Assembly: GCA_027345905.1 (NCBI GenBank)
Contig: DAIETC010000157.1
Span: 1-8,699, forward strand
Origin: Kineosporiaceae bacterium
GTDB taxonomy: Bacteria > Actinomycetota > Actinomycetes > Actinomycetales > Angustibacteraceae
Direction: 5' to 3'
Length of the DNA stretch: 8,699 nucleotides
The translations under genes were made by a program, and so were the position numbers. Positions within the stretch are counted from its first letter, which is position 1. Each line of letters begins with the position of its first letter. The notes under the pieces were generated by a model. It saw only the letters and a program-made list of their open reading frames with translations, was not told the origin of the DNA and made no database searches. Of the stretch, positions 1-6,281 are shown in pieces.

Positions 1-312
1 CGGATCCAGCTGGTCAAGCACCTGGTCGAGACCGAAGGCCTGGAGCCCGACCGGTTCTCCTTCGACGACCAGGGCGCGCTGGTGCAGCTGGACGCCGATC
101 CCGCCAGCGTCGAGCGGGTGGTCGAGTCCGGCGTCCCGTTCATGACCGACGGGTGCCCCGGCACCGGCGGTGAGCCCGGCTGCACCCGCCCGTACGGCTC
201 GTACCGCCCTGCAGAGCCGTTCCGCGACTACCCGTTCGAACCGACCGAGTCCGATCTGAGCGATATCCGGGCCCAGCTTCAGCTGGCCGACATCGCCCCC
301 ACAGGAAGGTGA
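1..312 (+). CDS. C-terminal fragment of a radical SAM-like protein (possibly LipS-type lipoyl synthase)
   Basis: The frame is open from the left edge to TGA at 310-312, so only the last 103 residues are visible and the catalytic CxxxCxxC core, if present, lies outside. The tail contains F47-M-T-D-G-C52, then C61-T-R-P-Y and a downstream R-P...Y-P-F segment. I recall a similar GCPxC-N-R-P-Y...RP ending in radical SAM proteins related to biotin and lipoyl synthases, including the LipS1/LipS2 pair that inserts sulfur into octanoyl groups. Here the two cysteines are eight residues apart instead of two. The gene ends 4 bp before etfB and shares its direction, so it is probably in the same operon. 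A lipoate-assembly role would suit the two lipoyl-carrier genes downstream, but this rests on a short tail and on context. An unrelated cysteine-rich C-terminus is possible. Confidence 0.5.
   Translation, partial: RIQLVKHLVETEGLEPDRFSFDDQGALVQLDADPASVERVVESGVPFMTDGCPGTGGEPGCTRPYGSYRPAEPFRDYPFEPTESDLSDIRAQLQLADIAPTGR
303..309 (+). promoter_or_regulatory. Shine-Dalgarno site for etfB
   Basis: AGGAAGG lies seven bases ahead of the GTG at 317 and overlaps the stop codon region of the preceding gene. It supports the GTG start of etfB and translation close behind the upstream gene. Confidence 0.65.
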
Positions 313-316
313 CGCC

Positions 317-1093
317 GTGCGCATCGTCGTACCGATGAAGGCAGTGCCCGATCTTGTCGAAGAGATCGAGCTGACCTCCGATGGCAGTGGCATCGACCGC
401 GAGTACCTCAAGTTCGTCCTGAACGAGTGGGACGACCAGGCGTTGGAGGAGGCGCTGCTGGTCAAGGAGGCCGGCGACGCCGAGGTGATCGCCGTCGGCT
501 TGGACAGCGATCCGGACATCGAACAGGCGCTGTACGCCGCGCTCGCCAAAGGCGCCGACAAGGCGGTCAAGCTGACGGGCGCCGGCGAGGCTCCCGACAC
601 CCACGCCCGGGCCGAGATGTTGGCGGGTTGGCTGGGCGACCAGGGTGCCGACCTGGTGATCACCGGCGTGCAGTCGCCCGATGACCTGGACGGGCAGCTG
701 CCGCCGGCCCTGGGGGCCCGGATGGGGCTGCCGCACGTCTCGGTCGTCACCTCCATCGAGGCGGGCGCCGACGCCGGCACCGTCCGCGTGCGCCAGGAGT
801 TTAGCGGCGGGCGCTCCACCGAGCTCTCGGTGACGCTGCCGGCCGTGGTCGGGCTGCAAGCCGCCCGCCAGTCCCCGCGTTATGCGCCGATCTCGCGAAT
901 TCGCCAGATGATGCAAGCCGGGGGGATCGAAGAAGCGCCCCTGTCGCCCGCAAGCGGCACCAGTGGTCTGCGCGTACGGCGGATGTACGCGCCCGAGAGC
1001 ACCGGTCACGCCGAGATGCTGACCGGCTCGCCCGACGAGGTTGCCGCCAAGATCGTCGAGTTGTTGTCCGCCCGCGGCCTGGTGAAGGGATAA
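317..1093 (+). CDS. etfB: Electron transfer flavoprotein, beta subunit
   Basis: EtfB forms a soluble cytoplasmic heterodimer with EtfA that accepts electrons from a flavoprotein or Fe-S dehydrogenase and delivers them to a quinone-linked oxidoreductase. The 258 residues match the usual family length. The N-terminus (M1-R-I-V-V-P-M-K) is the standard first strand. N36-E-W-D-D-Q-A-L-E-E-A corresponds to the family's N-E-x-D-x-x-A-L-E-E-A nucleotide-site motif. The segment 116-139, TGVQSPDDLDGQ followed by PPALGARMGLP, matches the conserved G-x-Q-x-x-D-x-D-x-x-Q region. GTG at 317 is preceded by a good Shine-Dalgarno site. etfA follows after 4 bp, and a membrane Etf oxidoreductase follows that. 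The sequence alone does not show whether this Etf bifurcates electrons or only transfers them. Confidence 0.93.
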   Translation: MRIVVPMKAVPDLVEEIELTSDGSGIDREYLKFVLNEWDDQALEEALLVKEAGDAEVIAVGLDSDPDIEQALYAALAKGADKAVKLTGAGEAPDTHARAEMLAGWLGDQGADLVITGVQSPDDLDGQLPPALGARMGLPHVSVVTSIEAGADAGTVRVRQEFSGGRSTELSVTLPAVVGLQAARQSPRYAPISRIRQMMQAGGIEEAPLSPASGTSGLRVRRMYAPESTGHAEMLTGSPDEVAAKIVELLSARGLVKG

Positions 1094-1097
1094 CCCG

Positions 1098-2057
1098 ATG
1101 TCCAACAACGTCATGGTTCTTTGTGAGCACGTCGGCAAGCGCGTCACCGACTCCACCTACGAGCTGATCGGCAAGGCACGTGAGCTAGCGGGCGCCTTTG
1201 GCGGGCAGGTCGAGGTCGCGCTGTTCGGGCCGGCCGACCTGGCCGAGCAGCTCGGCGGAGCCGACGTCGTCGTCAACGTCGACGACCCGTCCCTGGCCGA
1301 GTACGTCCCCGAGTGCTACGAGCGCGCCCTCATGCACGTGCTGGGCGAACGTGAACCGCGGCTGCTGCTGTTGGCCAACGCCACCATCGGCCTGGACCTC
1401 GGGGCGGCGATCTCGGTCTCCTGGCAGGCCCCGCTCGCGGCGTACTGCGTGGGCCTGGCGGCCGAGGGCGACACCCTCGTGGCGACCTGCCAGATCCTGG
1501 GCGGGAAGATCATGGCCGAGGTCGAGACCGAGGGCACCAAGGCCGTAGCCACCGTGGTCGGCGGGGCCTTCCCCACCGAGCCGGGGCAGGGCAGCGGCTC
1601 GCCCGAGGTCGTCACGGTGAGCGTGCCCGACCTGGGGTCGGTGCGAATGAGCCTGACCCAGACCTTCGAGGCGCAGGGCGGCGACGTCGACATCACCTCC
1701 GTCGACATGCTCGTCTCGGTCGGGCGCGGGATCGGCTCTCAGGACAACCTGGAGACCGTCGAAGAGCTGGCCACCTCCCTCGGCGTCCCACTGTCGGCGT
1801 CCCGGCCCGTGATCGACAGCGGGTGGCTGCCCAAGAGCCGCCAGGTGGGCAAGTCCGGCCTGAAGGTCAAACCCCGCGCGTACCTCGCATTCGGGATCTC
1901 CGGTGCCCCCGAGCACCTGGAGGGCATGCGCAGCGCCGAGCTGATCATCGCCTGCAACACCGACGAGCAGGCGCCGATCTTCGAGATCGCGCACTACGGC
2001 ACCACGGTTGACCTGTTCGACCTGGTGCCGGCGATCGTCGAACGCGTGCAGGGCTGA
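1098..2057 (+). CDS. etfA: Electron transfer flavoprotein, alpha subunit
   Basis: EtfA carries the FAD that shuttles electrons between the partner dehydrogenase and the quinone-side acceptor. The protein has 319 residues, typical for a simple EtfA without extra ferredoxin domains. Residues 1-190 form the nucleotide-binding-fold half. The C-terminal FAD domain is clear: V208-G-R-G, S233-A-S-R-P-V-I-D-S-G-W, Q249-V-G-K-S-G, G266-I-S-G-A-P-E-H-L-E-G-M, N287 and A292-P-I-F...Y300-G. These are the canonical FAD contacts of the family. The ATG is preceded by AAGGGA at 1085-1090 with a seven-base spacer. It is the pair of etfB and lies directly upstream of the membrane oxidoreductase, with the stop codon 2 bp before that gene's GTG. 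The link to sulfur or lipoamide oxidation is inferred from neighbours and is not visible in EtfA itself. Confidence 0.94.
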   Translation: MSNNVMVLCEHVGKRVTDSTYELIGKARELAGAFGGQVEVALFGPADLAEQLGGADVVVNVDDPSLAEYVPECYERALMHVLGEREPRLLLLANATIGLDLGAAISVSWQAPLAAYCVGLAAEGDTLVATCQILGGKIMAEVETEGTKAVATVVGGAFPTEPGQGSGSPEVVTVSVPDLGSVRMSLTQTFEAQGGDVDITSVDMLVSVGRGIGSQDNLETVEELATSLGVPLSASRPVIDSGWLPKSRQVGKSGLKVKPRAYLAFGISGAPEHLEGMRSAELIIACNTDEQAPIFEIAHYGTTVDLFDLVPAIVERVQG

Positions 2058-2059
2058 TA

Positions 2060-4495
2060 GTGAACGCTTTCACCGTCCTGACCGACAGCACGTCGGTGAC
2101 GCGCCCGATCTTCCAGGACATCCACCTGATCGGGCGCACCATCTTCTACGTGCTGGCCGCCGCCGCCACCGTCACCTTCCTGTACGGGTGGTGGCGGCGG
2201 GTCGCCAAGTACCGCCGGGGACGTTCGGCCGGGCGCGGGGCGACGGTCCGCTCGGCGCTGTTCGCCAACCCTTTCAGCGGTGTGCATGCGCGCCGGGACA
2301 CCTCCTCGGTGGGCGTCATCGCCGCGAACGCCACCGTGAGCCGGCGCCATCTGGCGACCGGGGTGGCGCACTTCATGGTGTTCTGGGGATTCATCGCCCT
2401 GTTCATCGGCACGGTGATCCTCACCATCGACTACGACATCCTGCGGCTGTCGACCAAGCTGCTGCTGGGTCACGAGATCAGCTTCTTCTACGGCACGTTC
2501 TACCTGACGTACTCGGTGATCCTGGACACCATGGGTCTGGCCGCAGTGCTGGGCCTGGCCTACCTGGGCGTACGCCGGGCACTGATCAAACCGCCGCAGC
2601 TGAACTACGCGCGCGCGGAGGACCCGCCCGGGGGGTACTCGCGGGCCAAGATGGTCGCCGGGGACTGGCTGTTCGTCTGGGGACTCGGGCTGATCCTGCT
2701 CACTGGGTTCTTCGTCGAGGTCTTCCGGATCCGCGCTGAGAACTTCCCGCCGTTCGAGGTGTGGTCGCCCGTGGGCTGGCTGGGGGCCCGACTGGTCCAG
2801 GCCCTGGGTCTGCCCGCGTCCACGTCCCTGGGGGTGCATACGTTCTTCTGGTGGGTGCACGCCTTGCTGGCGCTGGCCTTCGTGGCGTACATCCCGTTCT
2901 CCAAGGCGCTGCACATCCTTGCCGACGGGGTGAACTTGTTGGCTCACGACAAGTCGGGCACTCGCTCGCTGCCGGCGCCGGCTCCGGTGGAGCACATCGG
3001 CTACCAGAAGATCGAGGACTTCACCTGGAAGGAGCTGCTGGACTTCGACTCCTGCACCAAGTGCGGGCGCTGTCACGCCGTGTGCCCGGCGCGGGCGGCC
3101 GGCGCGCCGCTGTCACCCCGGGACCTGATCCTCGACCTGAGACAGTGGGTCGACACGCAGTCCTCGGGTGTGACCCTGCTCGACCGCGAGCAACGACCGG
3201 AGGCCACCGGGCCGCTGTCACCGAACGGGGACACCAAGATCGCGGGCTCGGTGATCTCCACCCGCACCCTGTGGTCGTGCACGACGTGCATGGCTTGCGT
3301 CGAGGCGTGCCCGGTCGGCATCGAGCACGTGTCCACGATCGTGCAGCTGCGCCGCGGGCTGGTCGACTCCGGCGACATGGACCCGACCCTGCAAAAGGCC
3401 TTGCAGAACCTTGCGCAGCAGGGAAACTCGTTCGGCAAGTCGGCTCGCATGCGGGCCCGCTGGACGAAGGGTCTGGACTTCACGATCAAGGATGCCCGCA
3501 AGGAGCAGGTGAAGTACCTGTGGTTCGTCGGGGACTACGCCTCGTTCGACGACCGGCTGCAGGAGAACTCGCGTGCGCTGGCGCGGCTGCTGCACACGGC
3601 CGGGGTCGACTTCGGCATCCTGTACGAGGACGAGCGCAACGCCGGCAACGACGTACGCCGGGTGGGGGAGGAGGGCCTGTTCGAGCTGCTCGCCGACCAC
3701 AACGTGAACGCGCTGCAAGCCGCGCACTTCGAGGAGATCTTCACCACGGACCCGCACTCGTTGAACACCTTGCGCAACGAGTACCCCGAGCGGGGCGCGT
3801 CGTACAAGGTGTGGCACTACACCGAGCTGCTCGCGCACCTGGTCGAGACCGGTGCGATCCCGGTCGAGCCGCTGAACTGGCGGGTCACCTACCACGACCC
3901 GTGTTACCTCGCGCGCTACAACTCGGTGATCGAGGCGCCTCGGCGGATCCTGCGGGCGCTGGGCTGCGAACTGGTGGAGATGCCGCGCAACGGCGCCAAC
4001 ACCTTCTGCTGCGGGGCGGGTGGCGGCCGGATCTGGATGGACGACAGCTACCTGACCGAGCGGCCCAGTGAGAACCGGATCCGCGAGGCCGCCGAGCTGG
4101 ACGTCAACTACTTCGTCGTCTCGTGCCCCAAGGACGTCACGATGTACTCCGACGCGGCCAAGACAACCGGCCACGACGGCGCACTGATGGTCCAGGACAT
4201 CACCCAGCTGGTCGCGGCCGCCGTTCGCGTCCCAGAGCTCGTCGGGGCAGCGGTCGTGGCTTCGGGCGCAGCGGACGCCGCGGCGCCCGCCGCGCCCAGT
4301 CCCACGCCCACCGCCGCACCCAGTCCCGGCGCTTCGGCCCCGAGCAGCGGCGGGGAGTCCCCAGCACGCGACGTGGCGCCCCCAACCATTGCTGACGAAC
4401 CTTCGGATCCCACCGCCGTCAGCCCCGAGCGCAGTGCGTCGACGGACACTGAGCCGGCCAAGGGGCCGGCGCGACCTACGGACGGCCCGCCGTGA
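2060..4495 (+). CDS. Membrane NarI/HdrD-type Fe-S fusion, probable Etf:menaquinone oxidoreductase (EMF/Emo-like)
   Basis: This 811-residue protein should take electrons from EtfAB and reduce membrane quinone. The N-terminal third is a NarI/DsrM-like region with about five hydrophobic helices (roughly 24-44, 103-124, 146-170, 201-221, 261-281). Candidate heme ligands are H104, H260, H267 and H285. Two ferredoxin clusters follow: C332, C335, C338, C342 and C407, C410, C413, C417. Then come two HdrD-type CCG domains. The first has no cysteines left (G491-D, N527-A-G-N-D, D564-P-H-S where cysteines are expected). The second keeps C615, C650-C651 and C689, but its last position is D692. Residues about 733-811 are a Pro/Ala/Ser/Thr-rich, probably disordered tail. 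The GTG at 2060 follows etfA by 2 bp without a strong Shine-Dalgarno site, so coupled translation is likely. A generic annotation would be (Fe-S)-binding protein; the Etf partnership is inferred from adjacency and fusion architecture. Confidence 0.85.
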   Translation: MNAFTVLTDSTSVTRPIFQDIHLIGRTIFYVLAAAATVTFLYGWWRRVAKYRRGRSAGRGATVRSALFANPFSGVHARRDTSSVGVIAANATVSRRHLATGVAHFMVFWGFIALFIGTVILTIDYDILRLSTKLLLGHEISFFYGTFYLTYSVILDTMGLAAVLGLAYLGVRRALIKPPQLNYARAEDPPGGYSRAKMVAGDWLFVWGLGLILLTGFFVEVFRIRAENFPPFEVWSPVGWLGARLVQALGLPASTSLGVHTFFWWVHALLALAFVAYIPFSKALHILADGVNLLAHDKSGTRSLPAPAPVEHIGYQKIEDFTWKELLDFDSCTKCGRCHAVCPARAAGAPLSPRDLILDLRQWVDTQSSGVTLLDREQRPEATGPLSPNGDTKIAGSVISTRTLWSCTTCMACVEACPVGIEHVSTIVQLRRGLVDSGDMDPTLQKALQNLAQQGNSFGKSARMRARWTKGLDFTIKDARKEQVKYLWFVGDYASFDDRLQENSRALARLLHTAGVDFGILYEDERNAGNDVRRVGEEGLFELLADHNVNALQAAHFEEIFTTDPHSLNTLRNEYPERGASYKVWHYTELLAHLVETGAIPVEPLNWRVTYHDPCYLARYNSVIEAPRRILRALGCELVEMPRNGANTFCCGAGGGRIWMDDSYLTERPSENRIREAAELDVNYFVVSCPKDVTMYSDAAKTTGHDGALMVQDITQLVAAAVRVPELVGAAVVASGAADAAAPAAPSPTPTAAPSPGASAPSSGGESPARDVAPPTIADEPSDPTAVSPERSASTDTEPAKGPARPTDGPP

Positions 4496-4926
4496 TCACC
4501 GATCTCGCCGTGGTCGGCAAGGTCCTTGCCGCTCGGCTGCGCGACGTCGCGGCCGTCGTCGAGCGAGCCGACGCCTTCGTCGTCCGGGCTGACGAAGGGG
4601 CGCGTGCAGTCGGCGCCGACGAGGCGGTTGAGGGCACGGCCGCGGCTGCGGACCTTGTGCTGCGCATGCTCGCTGTTCTCGCCAGCCCGCCGGGTTGGGC
4701 GCTGTTGCAAGCCCTCTCGGACGGCGACCGCGGCACCAGCGACCTGTCCAGACAGCTCGGGCGCCCGCGGCTGAGCGTCTGGGAGCAGGTCAACGACCTG
4801 GTGCAGGTCGGTCTGGTGGCTCACGAGTTCGGTGGCGACCGGGTCGGGCTCACCCCAGCCGGCCTGGTGATGGTCGAGCTCGTCGAACAGCTCGTACGGG
4901 CGAGCGGTCCCGAGGACGCGCCATGA
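4492..4926 (+). CDS. Winged helix-turn-helix protein (ArsR/MarR-like fold), function unknown
   Basis: The protein has 144 residues. Residues 1-62 are alanine-rich and helical in character. Residues 66-135 read as a winged-helix domain: helix W69-A-L-L-Q-A-L, then T82-S-D-L-S-R-Q-L, a candidate recognition helix near L94-S-V-W-E-Q-V-N-D-L, then V106-G-L-V-A-H-E-F and a wing ending L120-T-P-A-G. This L-T-P-x-G ending is common in ArsR- and MarR-type regulators. There are no cysteines, so it cannot use the thiol-based sensing known for some sulfur-responsive ArsR proteins. The GTG at 4492 overlaps the previous stop by four bases, and the gene overlaps the next one by four bases, so it is translated as part of the operon. 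It may be a regulator of this locus, or a winged-helix domain used for protein contacts. Function is inferred only. Confidence 0.7.
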   Translation: MITDLAVVGKVLAARLRDVAAVVERADAFVVRADEGARAVGADEAVEGTAAAADLVLRMLAVLASPPGWALLQALSDGDRGTSDLSRQLGRPRLSVWEQVNDLVQVGLVAHEFGGDRVGLTPAGLVMVELVEQLVRASGPEDAP

Positions 4927-5216
4927 TGACCTGCCCCTGGTGTGAGTTCGAGGGCGGCCCACGCGCGCTGCAGGCCCACCTGACGCAAGCGCACCCGCAG
5001 GGAGTGACATTCGGCGAGCGCGCCAACGGCACCCGCTATTACGAGATCACTTGCCCGGTCTGCAACCTGTCCTACGACCAGCGGATCAAACCGCGCAGCC
5101 AGGATGCCGGTTTCCTCGACGAGTTCCAGCGCGAGATTCGGCTCGTCGCCTTTGACATGCTTGTCAACCACTTTTTGGCCGAACACCAGGGCGTGACAAC
5201 AGGAGGCTCCCAGTGA
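4923..5216 (+). CDS. Small protein with two CxxC...HxxxxH zinc-finger-like motifs
   Basis: I do not recognise a named family. The 97-residue product carries two parallel metal-site motifs. The first is C4-P-W-C7 with H19 and H24; the second is C44-P-V-C47 with H83 and H88. Both pairs of histidines are spaced H-x4-H, and the first unit has the compact length of a classical C2H2 finger. The second has a longer insertion containing a predicted helix (about 63-88). Two structural zinc sites are the natural reading, though Fe-S or redox chemistry at the CPxC pairs cannot be excluded. The chosen ATG at 4923 overlaps the stop of the winged-helix gene (ATGA); a second ATG follows immediately at 4926. 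A longer upstream open reading in this frame lies inside the winged-helix gene and is not needed. The next gene overlaps by four bases. Confidence 0.72.
   Translation: MMTCPWCEFEGGPRALQAHLTQAHPQGVTFGERANGTRYYEITCPVCNLSYDQRIKPRSQDAGFLDEFQREIRLVAFDMLVNHFLAEHQGVTTGGSQ
5201..5206 (+). promoter_or_regulatory. Strong Shine-Dalgarno site of the first lipoyl-carrier gene
   Basis: A perfect AGGAGG lies six bases ahead of the GTG at 5213, inside the end of the preceding gene. It is the best ribosome binding site in the run. It fixes the GTG start and suggests that this carrier protein is made in larger amounts than its neighbours. Confidence 0.75.
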
Positions 5217-5653
5217 CAACCGTCAACAACTGCAACATCCCGTCCGAGCTTTACTACCTGGTGGAGAAGCACGTCTGGGGCCGTCGGGAGGACGACCTCG
5301 TGACCGTCGGCCTCACCGACGTGGCACAGAACCTCGCCAAGGGAATGTTGTCGGTGCTTCCCAAGACGGTCGGGCGCAAGGTTGCCAAGGGCAAGAGCGT
5401 CGCGACGGTCGAGAGCGCCAAGTGGGTCGGCCCGGTGCCGGCCCTGGTCAGCGGCGAGATCGTCGAGATCAACCAGGCGGTCCTGGCCGATCCGAAGATC
5501 ATCAACGCCGACCCGTATGGCGAGGGCTGGATCGCCAAGATGCGGCCCAGCGACTGGGACACCGAGGCCGCGGACCTGCACACTGGCGATGAGGGCGTTG
5601 AGGCCTACCGTGCCTTCCTCGACAGTGAGGGAATCATCTGCGGTGACGAGTAG
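5213..5653 (+). CDS. lbpA: GcvH-like lipoate-binding carrier protein (LbpA type), copy 1
   Basis: This 146-residue protein has the lipoyl-carrier fold of glycine cleavage H protein. The attachment lysine is K70 in V66-E-S-A-K-W-V-G-P-V-P; the E-S-x-K core is the lipoylation site. The W-V-G-P extension is what I recall from the lipoate-binding proteins of sulfur-oxidising Hdr-like systems, in contrast to true GcvH, where residues after the lysine differ. Other family features are V32-G-L-T-D-V-A-Q and the D-P-Y-G-E-G-W-I segment, followed by a C-terminal Y-R-A-F-L-D-S-E-G-I-I-C143. Cys7 precedes the I-P-S-E-L-Y-Y segment. No GcvT or GcvP gene is nearby, which argues against glycine cleavage. 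The product should be cytoplasmic, with lipoate swinging between partner enzymes. Automatic annotation would probably call it glycine cleavage system H protein. Confidence 0.85.
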   Translation: MTTVNNCNIPSELYYLVEKHVWGRREDDLVTVGLTDVAQNLAKGMLSVLPKTVGRKVAKGKSVATVESAKWVGPVPALVSGEIVEINQAVLADPKIINADPYGEGWIAKMRPSDWDTEAADLHTGDEGVEAYRAFLDSEGIICGDE

Positions 5654-5659
5654 CCCCGC

Positions 5660-6112
5660 ATGGACCAGGTATGGCGTGGATGCGTCGTCCCCGACGATCT
5701 GCTCTACGACGTCGCCGCGAACGTGTGGGTCCGCCGCGACGGCGACAGCGCCGTCCTGGGCATGACCGACGTGGCGCAGTCGATGGGAGGGCGGATGGTC
5801 GCGGTCACCTGGAAGAAGACCGGCCGGCTGGTCCCCCGCGGTCGCGGGATCGCGGCCATCGAGAGCGCCAAATGGGTCGGCCCCTTCCCGACTCCGCTGA
5901 CCGGTGAGCTGCTCGAGGTGAACTCCGCCGGGTTCGAGCGCGACATCGCGGTGGCGAACCGGGACCCGTACGGGCAAGGGTGGCTGGCCCGGATCCGCCC
6001 GTCGAGATGGGACGAGGAATGTGGGTTCCTCGTGGACGGACGCGCTGCGTTCGAGTCGTACCGCACCTTCCTGGACGAGCGCGGCCTGACCTGCCTGCGG
6101 TGTGCCCAATGA
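5660..6112 (+). CDS. lbpA: GcvH-like lipoate-binding carrier protein (LbpA type), copy 2
   Basis: This is a diverged paralogue of the preceding gene, 150 residues long, starting at ATG 5660 six bases after its stop. The lipoylation site is K71 in I67-E-S-A-K-W-V-G-P-F-P. Both copies share a Cys before a P-x-x-L-x-Y segment (C8 here), V-W-x-R, L-G-M-T-D-V-A-Q, D-P-Y-G-Q-G-W, R-P-S-R-W-D and a terminal Y-R-T-F-L-D-E-R-G-L segment. This copy ends with C145-L-R-C148, a CxxC that copy 1 lacks (it has a single C143). No strong Shine-Dalgarno sequence is visible, so expression may depend on readthrough from copy 1. The role is presumably a second lipoyl carrier with a different partner or step in the same pathway. 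That division of labour is inferred. Confidence 0.83.
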   Translation: MDQVWRGCVVPDDLLYDVAANVWVRRDGDSAVLGMTDVAQSMGGRMVAVTWKKTGRLVPRGRGIAAIESAKWVGPFPTPLTGELLEVNSAGFERDIAVANRDPYGQGWLARIRPSRWDEECGFLVDGRAAFESYRTFLDERGLTCLRCAQ

Positions 6113-6144
6113 GCCAGTCGTGCGCAGCGCCGCGGGAGAACTGA
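6109..6144 (+). CDS. Possible 11-codon coupling ORF
   Basis: An ATG overlaps the stop of the second lipoyl-carrier gene (ATGA at 6109-6112) and reads 11 codons to a TGA at 6142-6144, which in turn overlaps the ATG of the membrane microprotein (TGATG). The encoded peptide, MSQSCAAPREN, shows no domain. If translated, it would mainly carry ribosomes across to the next start. It may equally be a chance frame. Confidence 0.2.
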   Translation: MSQSCAAPREN

Positions 6145-6281
6145 TGGAGGGTTCGCCGGAAGGCACGACGCAGCGTCCGGTACGTCGCAGCCGGGCCTGG
6201 CTGGTGTTCGGGATCGTGTTCGCCCTGTACCTGATCTTTCGGATGGTCCAGGGGGTGCTTTGGCTGGCTGGTCACCTGTGA
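6144..6281 (+). CDS. Single-pass membrane microprotein, 45 residues
   Basis: I do not recognise a family. The reading starts at ATG 6144, behind GGGAGA at 6134-6139, and ends with TGA at 6279-6281. Residues 1-17 are polar and basic near the membrane (R11, R14, R15, R17). Residues 18-32 (A-W-L-V-F-G-I-V-F-A-L-Y-L-I-F) are a clear hydrophobic helix, followed by R33-M-V-Q and a second hydrophobic stretch V38-L-W-L-A. The positive-inside rule suggests a cytoplasmic N-terminus. An in-frame GTG at 6120 would add eight residues but lacks a good ribosome site. The position between the lipoyl carriers and the DsrE gene, with overlaps or near overlaps, makes it a likely real operon member. It could be a small subunit or anchor for the membrane oxidoreductase, which is inference. 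Confidence 0.6.
   Translation: MEGSPEGTTQRPVRRSRAWLVFGIVFALYLIFRMVQGVLWLAGHL

Noticed and set aside
3218..4174. Long minus-strand open frame opposite the membrane oxidoreductase (also others at 1994-3076 and 1185-1994).
   Set aside because: These translate to low-complexity Arg/Gly/Val/His-rich sequence without domains, as expected on the opposite strand of high-GC genes. The plus-strand frames carry clear family motifs.
4695..4922. A longer start for the twin CxxC/HxxxxH protein, adding about 76 residues.
   Set aside because: The extension lies wholly inside the winged-helix gene, is Arg/Ala/Gly-rich, and the ATG at 4923 has a typical 4-base overlap start.
5213..6112. Glycine cleavage H protein (gcvH) duplicated.
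   Set aside because: The fold is shared, but the W-V-G-P motif after the lysine and the absence of gcvT, gcvP or glyA neighbours favour a lipoate-binding carrier of another pathway.
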